A stretch of 48,123 nucleotides of DNA, from NCBI GenBank assembly GCA_937949545.1, contig CALEDR010000005.1, forward strand, positions 1 to 48,123, given 5' to 3'. Numbering within the stretch: the first letter of the stretch is position 1; each line of letters opens with the position of its first letter. The translations under genes were made by a program, and so were the position numbers. Below are positions 41,676 through 48,123 of this stretch, piece after piece. The notes under the pieces were generated by a model. It ran no database searches and was not told the DNA's origin. It saw only the letters and a program-made list of their open reading frames with translations. This DNA is from an uncultured Phycisphaerae bacterium. GTDB taxonomy: Bacteria > Planctomycetota > Phycisphaerae > Sedimentisphaerales > Anaerohalosphaeraceae.

Positions 41676-42934
41676 AGCCGGGCTGCTCCCTTTCGGCCCC
41701 TTTTCTCCCTGGAGGCGCTGACCGCTTCCGCAAACAGACGCTCAAACCGCTCCACCCCCGCTTCCATAGAAAGATATTTTTGATAAAACTCCCGGCCTCT
41801 TTGCCCCATCTGCATCCGTTCCTGAGCAGACATTTCAGCGAACCGCAGAACACACTCCGCCAGCCGTTCGGGCTTTTCGGAAGGACAGGCCAAACCGGCT
41901 CCGGCTTGCTCAACAAGGTCCGCTGCATCGCCGGAGACCGCCGCCAGAATGGGCTTTCCGACATACATATAAGCCTGAATTTTGGACGGGATGGTAATCC
42001 GAAACAGCGGGTCCTCCTTCAGATGGACAAGCAGAACATCGGCAGCGTTCAAAACCCGTCCGATTTCGCTGCGGGGTCTAGCCGGCAGGAACTGCACATT
42101 CCGCAGCTCCATTCGGGCGGCCGTCTGTTTGAGATGGTCCACCTCAACCCCGCCGCCGATAAAGGTAAAGAGAATCTTCGGATTTTGCGGCTGCAGAATC
42201 CGCGCCGCCTGAAGAACCGATTCGAGGGCCTGGGCCTTGCCCATATTCCCGGCAAACAGCACGCTGAACCGATTGTGAAAAGACAACTCCTTTAAGAACT
42301 CCTCCGTCGGCGGCTCTGACTCGATCTGGGTCTCATCGCACCAGTTGTAAATGACTTCAATCTTTTCCGCCGGCACGTTTTTTTCAATAAGCTTCTGCTT
42401 AAACCCCGGCGACAGAACGGCAATCCGGTCGGCACGATGATAGAAAAAGCGGCAATAGCGGTCCACCATCCGCAGACCGAACGGATGATTAAACATACCC
42501 GTGGCCGCCAGCGTATCGGGCCAGAAATCCTGAATATCCAAAACAACCGGAATTCTCCGGAAAAGTTTCAAAACAAACGCGGGCAGATAGGCCGTGGGCG
42601 GCGGATGATAGACATAAATGACATCCGCTTTCTCCGTCACCCAGGGGCCGATGGCCGCCGCAGAGAAAGCATAACTGAGATAATTGGCCGTCCGCCGCAG
42701 ACCGGAGCTGTCATGACTCGGATACAGGGGAACGCGGTGCACCGTCACCCCCTCCATCACTTCCTTCTGATAGAGACGGATTTTGTAGCCGCCGAACACC
42801 TTTCCGCTCGGATAGTTCGGATACCCGGTCAGGACCTGAACCTGATGGCCCCGGGCCATCAGTGCATGGGCAAATGGAATTCCTTTTGTAAAGGATTCCG
42901 GCTGAAACCACTGAGAGACGATTAAAATCTTCAT
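41672..42934 (-). CDS. WbuB-like family 4 glycosyltransferase
   Basis: This 420-aa GT-B fold transferase starts MKILIVSQWFQPES. The N-terminal half has the WbuB-type stretch GYPNYPSGKVFGGYKIRLY and VPLYPSHDSSGLRRTANYLS. The C-terminal half has FAGNMGKAQALES, the GGGVEVDHLK loop and a donor-binding region (FRITIPSKIQAYMYVGKPI). WbuB in Escherichia coli transfers L-FucNAc, which fits the fnlA-B-C genes just upstream. I start at the conserved MKILIV (42934), although the frame is open upstream and the ribosome site is weak. Confidence 0.9.
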   Translation of the reverse strand: MKILIVSQWFQPESFTKGIPFAHALMARGHQVQVLTGYPNYPSGKVFGGYKIRLYQKEVMEGVTVHRVPLYPSHDSSGLRRTANYLSYAFSAAAIGPWVTEKADVIYVYHPPPTAYLPAFVLKLFRRIPVVLDIQDFWPDTLAATGMFNHPFGLRMVDRYCRFFYHRADRIAVLSPGFKQKLIEKNVPAEKIEVIYNWCDETQIESEPPTEEFLKELSFHNRFSVLFAGNMGKAQALESVLQAARILQPQNPKILFTFIGGGVEVDHLKQTAARMELRNVQFLPARPRSEIGRVLNAADVLLVHLKEDPLFRITIPSKIQAYMYVGKPILAAVSGDAADLVEQAGAGLACPSEKPERLAECVLRFAEMSAQERMQMGQRGREFYQKYLSMEAGVERFERLFAEAVSASREKRGRKGAARL

Positions 42935-42951
42935 TGTTGTCGGCAAAGAAC

Positions 42952-44088
42952 TCAACTGAGGTCGTTGTACTGAATATTGTCCCACAGATGGCTGAGTTTG
43001 GCGGTGCCGAGAATCAGCTTGACCACTCGTTCGGAGGTGTTTTCAATCTGATAATCCGCGGGCACACACACCGGACGCGAACGGATATCCTCGGACATCT
43101 GGAGCCGAACCGCCTGCAGAATCACATCCGCATTCAGGCCGGTCACGACAATCGAGCCGGTGTCCATGGCCTCCGGACGTTCGATAGCATTGCGGACCGT
43201 CACCGCCGGAAAATTCAGAATCGAAGACTCCTCACAAATCGTTCCGCTGTCGGACAGGACACAGGCGGCATTCACCTGAAGATGCACATAATCCAGAAAC
43301 CCGAAGGGCTTCAGAAAAAGCAGGCCGTCCGAGAGGTCTTTTGGGCCCAATTTTTCCAGACGATTGCGGGTCCGCGGATGGGTGGACACGATAACGGGAA
43401 AACCGTACTCTCGATGAAGACGCTCGAGGGCCGTCAGCAGCTGTGTCAGGGAGCTTCGGCGGTCCACATTTTCCTCCCGATGAATGCTGGCCAGGAAGAA
43501 CTTTCCTTTCTCCAGCTTCAGTTCCTCCAGAATCTTGGAGGCCCTGATTCGGTCCAGATGAAGCATCAGCACCTCCCGCATCGGCGAGCCGGTTACATAA
43601 ATCCGTCGATGAGGCAGTCCTTCGCTGAGCAGATGACGCCGCGCGTGCTCCGTATAGACAAGATTGAAGTCGCTGATATGGTCGATAATCCGGCGGTTGA
43701 TTTCCTCCGGCACATTCAGGTCAAAACAGCGGTTGCCCGCCTCCATATGATAAATCGGGATTTTCAGCCGCTTGGCCATAATACCCGCAATGGAGCTGTT
43801 TGTATCGCCCAGAATCAGCACGGCATCAGGCCGCTCCTTCCTGAGAATGTCCTCGGCGGCAATCAGGATGCCTCCATAGACACGGCCCAGTGAGGAGGTA
43901 TCCACATTCATAAAATAATCCGGCTTTCGAACCTGAAGGTCCTGAAAGAACACTTCATTCAGTTCATAGTCATAATTCTGTCCGGTGTGCACAATTTTGT
44001 GTTCGACGTGGCGGTCCAGACGGGCCATCACGGCGGACAGACGAATAATCTCCGGGCGCGTGCCGAGGATGGTCATGACCTTCATCAT
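42952..44088 (-). CDS. fnlC: FnlC/CapG, UDP-sugar 2-epimerase of UDP-L-FucNAc synthesis
   Basis: The 378-aa WecB-like non-hydrolysing epimerase catalyses the last step to UDP-N-acetyl-L-fucosamine. It starts MMKVMTILGTRPEIIRLSAV and has the motifs HTGQNYDYELNEVFF, GDTNSSIAG, YHMEAGNRCFD and NVPEEINRRIIDHISD. LSDSGTICEESS lies near the C-terminal UDP site. The gene follows fnlB with no gap. Alternative assignment as plain WecB is less likely because fnlA and fnlB are directly upstream in pathway order. Confidence 0.94.
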   Translation of the reverse strand: MMKVMTILGTRPEIIRLSAVMARLDRHVEHKIVHTGQNYDYELNEVFFQDLQVRKPDYFMNVDTSSLGRVYGGILIAAEDILRKERPDAVLILGDTNSSIAGIMAKRLKIPIYHMEAGNRCFDLNVPEEINRRIIDHISDFNLVYTEHARRHLLSEGLPHRRIYVTGSPMREVLMLHLDRIRASKILEELKLEKGKFFLASIHREENVDRRSSLTQLLTALERLHREYGFPVIVSTHPRTRNRLEKLGPKDLSDGLLFLKPFGFLDYVHLQVNAACVLSDSGTICEESSILNFPAVTVRNAIERPEAMDTGSIVVTGLNADVILQAVRLQMSEDIRSRPVCVPADYQIENTSERVVKLILGTAKLSHLWDNIQYNDLS

Positions 44089-45207
44089 TCAAACCTTTTC
44101 AAAAAAAGTATCCGGGTCGTTTGGGTCAAACGGCTCACTAATCCAGAACAAAGTGACTAAATCCGTATCTCCAATATTCGTGATATTGTGTGTATAGTAA
44201 ATCGGCATCTCGATCCAGCACGGCTCCTCGCCCGATACAAGATACTCAATCACTTTATCGGTACCGAGTCGCCTCAGTTTAATCGACGCCCGCCCGCTGA
44301 CAACGCAGAATTTTTCACTTTTTCGGATGTGATAATGGTTGCCTCGTGTGATGCCGGGCCGCGTGGTGGAAAAAGAGACCTGGCCTCCTTTTTCTGTTTT
44401 AAAAACTTCTACAAAAGTGCCTCGCTCATCTGTATTGCGTTTCAGGCGGCGCTGCCAGTCCGCATCGTCCATATATGTCAGGAAAGTGGTGTACAAATCC
44501 CGCTCAAACGGGCTTTCCAGCGACGGCACCGTTCCGCTTTCATAATAGAATTTCTGAAATTTTTTCAGATGGGAAAGGACCTGGGACACCCTGGTTTCCA
44601 CGCGCGGACGAATATATTCCACCCGGTACCCGGCCGGAGGGTTCTGAATCAGAGAAACAATGTCCTCTACGAGATCATTGATATAAATCAGATTCAGCAC
44701 GCCGTCGTTGAGAATGGTCGGCTCCTGGCCGTGCGTCAGCTGGTAGCAGAATGTCGCCACAACGGAATTGTAAAAGGGTCTTCCGCCGTCCCCGAAAACA
44801 TTCGGGATGACCATCGAAACGGCCGGGGCCTTTCGGCGATGGGCCCATTCCTCCAGCAGCTCCATCGCCCGCTTCTTTCCGCGTCCGTATTCGTTATCAC
44901 GGTCAATCTGGGTACTGGAGGAAAAGAGAATATAGGGGGTTTTGCCGGCGGCGTCGACAAACTGAAGGAGCTTTTCCATCAGTTCAATGTTTTTTCGATA
45001 CACAATTTCCGGTTCATCCCGGTTCACACCCGCCAGGTGAACAATCACATCGGCCTGCCGACAAAAATGAATAAACTGAGGAGGATTGTCGTAATACGAA
45101 TCCTCATAAGGCAAAACAGCAAACGACGCTTCCCGCAAAAGGCGGTCCCGCAGGTGAGACCCTACAAACCCGCAAAGCCCCGTGATCCCGACTTTGACTT
45201 TCTCCAT
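44089..45207 (-). CDS. fnlB: FnlB/CapF, bifunctional reductase-cupin of UDP-L-FucNAc synthesis
   Basis: The 372-aa protein is the second enzyme of the pathway. The N-terminal SDR domain has ITGLCGFVGSHL and HLAGVNRDEP, with the active-site region IQIDRDNEYGRGKKRAMELL. The C-terminal cupin (about 255-372) has the metal-binding GNHYHIRKSEKFCVVSG. The cupin epimerises C3 and the SDR reduces C4 (family knowledge). It lies 12 nt after fnlA and is adjacent to fnlC. Confidence 0.94.
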   Translation of the reverse strand: MEKVKVGITGLCGFVGSHLRDRLLREASFAVLPYEDSYYDNPPQFIHFCRQADVIVHLAGVNRDEPEIVYRKNIELMEKLLQFVDAAGKTPYILFSSSTQIDRDNEYGRGKKRAMELLEEWAHRRKAPAVSMVIPNVFGDGGRPFYNSVVATFCYQLTHGQEPTILNDGVLNLIYINDLVEDIVSLIQNPPAGYRVEYIRPRVETRVSQVLSHLKKFQKFYYESGTVPSLESPFERDLYTTFLTYMDDADWQRRLKRNTDERGTFVEVFKTEKGGQVSFSTTRPGITRGNHYHIRKSEKFCVVSGRASIKLRRLGTDKVIEYLVSGEEPCWIEMPIYYTHNITNIGDTDLVTLFWISEPFDPNDPDTFFEKV

Positions 45208-45219
45208 GGCTTTGACCCC

Positions 45220-46257
45220 TTATGGGTTCCAACCTTCCAGTTCAGCCGTGACTTCCGGCAGACTCAAAAGCAGCTCCTCGACCTGTTTGACGTTCAGGCG
45301 GGTGGTGTTGTGAGAATGATAATCCTCTACATACACTTCCTTCGGGTCCCCCTGAGTGAAATAGAGGGCATAATTGAGGGTCCTGTCATCCAGCCGGATT
45401 CGGTAATAATCCCCCATATCCTCCGCCCGCTGGAGTTCTTCTTTGGTAACGAGGGTTTCATAGAGCTTTTCCCCGTGTCGAATGCCGATGATTTTAACCG
45501 GCACATCGGAGCGGAAGATGTTTTTGAGGGCCTGAGCAAGGTCGCCGATGGTGCACGCCGGCGCCTTTTTGACAAAGAGGTCTCCGGGAGCGGCGTGGGT
45601 AAAGGCAAAGAGAACCAAATCCACGGAATCGCGCAGCGGCAGCAGAAACCGCGTCATTTCCGGCACAGTAATCGTCAGGGGCTTGCGGGACTTGATTTGA
45701 CTGATAAACAGCGGAATGACCGAACCGCGGGAGCACATCACATTGCCGTATCGCACGCAGGAGACGACAGTATGATTGCTGGCCCGCGTGCGGGCGACGG
45801 CCTGGGCGACTTTCTCCATCAGGGATTTGGTCATGCCCATCGCATTGATGGGATACACCGCCTTATCCGTGCTCAGACAGACGACGCTCTGCACACCGGC
45901 CGCCACGGCGGATTCAATCACGTTGTGGCCGCCGATGATATTGGTCAGGACGGCCTGCATCGGAAAGAATTCACAGGAGGGAACCTGCTTGAGGGCCGCT
46001 GCGTGAAAGACCAAATCGACGCCTTTCATCACATTGTCCACGCTGTCGCGGTCCCGCACGTCCCCGATGTAAAACGACAGCCGCGGCTCATTGTAGGCAA
46101 TCCGCATTATTTCCTGCTTCCACTCATCCCGGCTGAAAATTCGTATCTGGGCCACCTCGGTTTTCAGAAGCCGGTCCACCATGGCCTTTCCAAAGGAGCC
46201 CGTTCCGCCGGTTACAAGAACGGTTTTGCCTTTTACGCTTTCATTCGGATTGATCAT
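45220..46257 (-). CDS. fnlA: FnlA/CapE, UDP-GlcNAc 4,6-dehydratase / 5-epimerase
   Basis: The 345-aa extended SDR is the first step from UDP-GlcNAc to UDP-L-FucNAc. The NAD site is VTGGTGSFGKAMVDRLL. The catalytic region reads MGMTKSLMEK, with methionine in place of the usual tyrosine, as in CapE and related FlaA1/PseB enzymes. VRYGNVMCSRGSVIPLF and the C-terminal PDxE-like region are also present. The start overlaps the upstream glycosyltransferase stop (ATGA). Confidence 0.95.
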   Translation of the reverse strand: MINPNESVKGKTVLVTGGTGSFGKAMVDRLLKTEVAQIRIFSRDEWKQEIMRIAYNEPRLSFYIGDVRDRDSVDNVMKGVDLVFHAAALKQVPSCEFFPMQAVLTNIIGGHNVIESAVAAGVQSVVCLSTDKAVYPINAMGMTKSLMEKVAQAVARTRASNHTVVSCVRYGNVMCSRGSVIPLFISQIKSRKPLTITVPEMTRFLLPLRDSVDLVLFAFTHAAPGDLFVKKAPACTIGDLAQALKNIFRSDVPVKIIGIRHGEKLYETLVTKEELQRAEDMGDYYRIRLDDRTLNYALYFTQGDPKEVYVEDYHSHNTTRLNVKQVEELLLSLPEVTAELEGWNP

Positions 46258-47447
46258 GCTGAGTCTCCCTTACTGTATTGTCCTCTTGCCAGGTTAGAAA
46301 AATGTTCCAGCAGTTCCTCCGCCACCTGCTCCCAGTTTTCTGCGAATTTGCTGCGGTCCGTCAGCTGCCGGCGGCCGCTGTCCGTCAGCCGACGGCGAAT
46401 CGCCTCATCCTGCCGAAGCCGAAGAAGGTTTTCGAAAACAGACTCCAGGCTGTCCGGGCTGTAATACTGGGCGGCATCCGAACAGACATAACGGGCAAAA
46501 TCATAATCCGGAGCCAAAATGGGCACCCCCATCGTCATCGCCTCTAGAAACGGAAGGCACAGCGTTTCCATCCGCGTGTGCAGCCACAGGAGATGACAAT
46601 GCGTATAATACTGAACCACCTGGGAGCGGTTTAGGGGACCTGCATTGACAATCAGATCTTCAAATCCTTCCTGACGAACCTGCTGCAGGAACAAATGTGC
46701 CTGTTTTCTGGCGTCGGCGGATACCGTAGTAACAAAACAGATTTTCTCCCGGCGCAACTGCTCGTGATGCCGTCGGCACAGCGGCAGAAGAATGTCGGGA
46801 TTCCGATGCGGCATATGACGGGTGAGCATCAGGACGCAAAACCAGCCGCGGCGGTTTTTCAGCAGGTCGGGTTCAGGGCAATCCGGCTGCGGTCTGATTT
46901 CCACCGGCACGGGCATTCGCAGAACGCTGATTCGTTCGGGCGGATAGCCGTACCATTCACTGAACCGCTGACGGACGACCGGAGTCTGGACGAACACCCG
47001 GTCCGTTGCAGGCAGACAGGAAGCGACCTGCCGGCGAAGCGACCGGAAGCGGAGCCGCTCGAGAAGGCTCAGGCCGGGGGCAGAGCGGCTGTCGGAATAC
47101 AGGTAGGCATTGTGAATCAGCAGCACCTGCGGACAGGGAGGATGCGGAATGCTGATATTGCCCAGGCCCATCAGGACATCCGGAGCGGCCTGACGAACAA
47201 TTTTGGGGAGGGCAGCCTGCTCGAAAAACCATCGGCGGGCAGGCCCGTGGGTGTCCTGATAACAATAGGTTCGGCAGCTGTCCCGCCTGAGGATGTCTTC
47301 GTAGCCGTATCCTTTCGAATAGACGACGAAGAACTCACAGGACTTTGCCCGAGCCAGCAGAGCACGGAGAATCTCGCGGGCAATCACCAGTCCCCCTCCC
47401 GCCCGGCAGTTATGAGCAATCAAAAAGATTTTTGTTTTTTGGGTCAT
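46254..47447 (-). CDS. Family 4 glycosyltransferase
   Basis: The 397-aa GT-B glycosyltransferase has an N-terminal acceptor domain with FLIAHNCRAGGGLVIAREIL. The C-terminal donor domain has VLMLTRHMPHRNPDIL, YYTHCHLLWLHTRMETLCLPFLEAM and the glutamate of the E-x7-E-type motif (ETLCLPFLEAM). The sugar it transfers cannot be read. Both ends overlap neighbours by 4 nt, so it is translated in series with the partial glycosyltransferase and fnlA. Confidence 0.88.
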   Translation of the reverse strand: MTQKTKIFLIAHNCRAGGGLVIAREILRALLARAKSCEFFVVYSKGYGYEDILRRDSCRTYCYQDTHGPARRWFFEQAALPKIVRQAAPDVLMGLGNISIPHPPCPQVLLIHNAYLYSDSRSAPGLSLLERLRFRSLRRQVASCLPATDRVFVQTPVVRQRFSEWYGYPPERISVLRMPVPVEIRPQPDCPEPDLLKNRRGWFCVLMLTRHMPHRNPDILLPLCRRHHEQLRREKICFVTTVSADARKQAHLFLQQVRQEGFEDLIVNAGPLNRSQVVQYYTHCHLLWLHTRMETLCLPFLEAMTMGVPILAPDYDFARYVCSDAAQYYSPDSLESVFENLLRLRQDEAIRRRLTDSGRRQLTDRSKFAENWEQVAEELLEHFSNLARGQYSKGDSA

Positions 47448-48121
47448 TTACAAATTGTCGATAGAGCCTTTCGATAACCTTCGATGGCAGAACAGGCGGT
47501 GCGCCACCACAGAATCCGCTCCCGACTGCGCTGTCCCATAGTCCTTCTTAAACCCGGAGCCTGAATCAGCTTTTCAATGTTTTTATAAATGATCCGAGAA
47601 TCGCCTGCCGGAAAAAGAAAACCGTTCCACTCCGGAATAAGCAGATCCGCTGCCGCACCGACCGCATCGGACAAAATCAGGGGCAGACCGCATAATGCTG
47701 CCTCATTCACAACCAGCCCCCAGGGTTCATAGGTGGACGCCAGGACAAAAACATCCGCCGCCGTCAAAAGCTGAATAAGCTTCTTGCGATCAAGATTGCC
47801 CAAAAGTCTGACAGCAGACTGTCCGCTCTCTCTGCTGCAGCGGACAATTTCGGAACGCCTGGGGCCTTCTCCGGCAATCAGCAGCTGCACATCATATCCG
47901 TCCTTTCGCAGTCGGCCTACCGCCGGAATCAATGTTTCAAATCCTTTGGCCTTCACCAGACGTCCCACAGTCACGAGAAGACATTGGTGAGAAGAACATC
48001 CGTACGCTTGTCTGATTTTCTCTCGATTCAGCATGGACTCCTGATAATAGAGCTCCAGTGAATCATAATCTATTTCCCAAGGACACAGAAAACACTGCTC
48101 GGGCTTGGCTCCGTAAAAACA
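47444..48121 (-). CDS. Family 4 glycosyltransferase, 5' end beyond the window
   Basis: The reading frame stays open to the right edge, so the N-terminal acceptor domain is missing. About 225 residues of the donor domain are visible: REKIRQAYGCSSHQCLLVTVGRLVKAKGF in outline, LLIAGEGPRRSEI, VRLLGNLDRKKLIQLLTAADVFVLASTYEPWG and the E-x7-E motif EPWGLVVNEA. These are hallmarks of GT4 retaining transferases. A methionine at 48034 is internal to the fold and not the start. It is the first visible gene of the polysaccharide operon. Confidence 0.9.
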   Translation of the reverse strand, partial: CFYGAKPEQCFLCPWEIDYDSLELYYQESMLNREKIRQAYGCSSHQCLLVTVGRLVKAKGFETLIPAVGRLRKDGYDVQLLIAGEGPRRSEIVRCSRESGQSAVRLLGNLDRKKLIQLLTAADVFVLASTYEPWGLVVNEAALCGLPLILSDAVGAAADLLIPEWNGFLFPAGDSRIIYKNIEKLIQAPGLRRTMGQRSRERILWWRTACSAIEGYRKALSTICK

Positions 48122-48123
48122 AT

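Noticed and set aside
39117-41783. 888-residue + strand frame over thiolase, dehydrogenase and propeller genes
   Set aside because: It spans three real genes in antisense and shows no family features. Frame openness follows codon bias.
44188-46464. 758-residue + strand frame opposite fnlB and fnlA
   Set aside because: The - strand genes are unmistakable and the antisense product has no domains.
1-48123. CRISPR repeat array inside the window
   Set aside because: No run of direct repeats with regular spacers is visible. The array is expected left of position 1, beyond cas2.

Overview
The window comes from a Gram-negative bacterium, most likely an anaerobic or microaerophilic planctomycete of the Phycisphaerae type. 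This is an inference. It rests on outer-membrane machinery (an OprB-type porin, TonB/ExbB/ExbD and a TonB-dependent receptor), a K+-dependent-type membrane pyrophosphatase with a signal-peptide-like extension, a dockerin-like tail on a secreted beta-helix protein, and the mix of housekeeping genes. No ribosomal RNA is present to settle it.

Region 1 (1-4977) is a type II-C CRISPR-Cas locus read leftward: cas9 (1184 aa), cas1, then cas2, which runs off the left edge. No array lies in the window; it should lie beyond position 1. A divergent RNA gene directly upstream of cas9 looks like the tracrRNA. It has its own -35/-10, a 36-nt segment with the end structure of a type II anti-repeat, a UUCG hairpin and an intrinsic terminator. 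Its promoter is interleaved with the cas9 promoter.

Region 2 (5100-13700, + strand) is ordinary chromosome: priA, argJ, hppA, a strong terminator, rsfS and argS. Region 3 (13713-16593) is a nickel module: nikR, divergent from an OprB-like porin and a fused NikMN ECF nickel transporter.

Region 4 (16607-31464, - strand) is a large TonB uptake locus. In reading order it holds a secreted beta-helix protein with a dockerin-like tail, a strong terminator, a TPR protein plus TonB-dependent receptor, then DUF3450, a TtpC-like ExbB fused to CBS domains, ExbB, ExbD, TonB, a TPR protein and two Sel1-repeat proteins. Three promoters in this locus share a CTAAnnG element exactly 8 nt before the -10 box, preceded by 11- or 22-bp phased copies. 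This resembles binding by a PhoB/OmpR-family activator and would tie the locus into one regulon.

Region 5 (31558-34397) holds tRNA-Ser(CGA), the hisH-hisF pair, and a KamA-family radical SAM enzyme whose lysine-specificity residues appear replaced. Region 6 (34457 to the right edge, - strand) is one tightly packed polysaccharide operon. It has two glycosyltransferases, the fnlA-fnlB-fnlC set for UDP-L-FucNAc, a WbuB-like transferase, a membrane-anchored propeller, a 3-hydroxyacyl-CoA dehydrogenase, a thiolase, a GNAT-GNAT-ATP-grasp triple fusion and a WecA/MraY-family initiating transferase. The acyl-CoA enzymes plus the fusion protein suggest an uncharacterised acyl or amide decoration pathway for the polymer.

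The best candidates for undescribed biology are the GNAT-GNAT-ATP-grasp/thiolase/dehydrogenase module, the TonB locus with its CBS-fused TtpC and shared promoter element, and the cas9/tracrRNA overlapping promoter.
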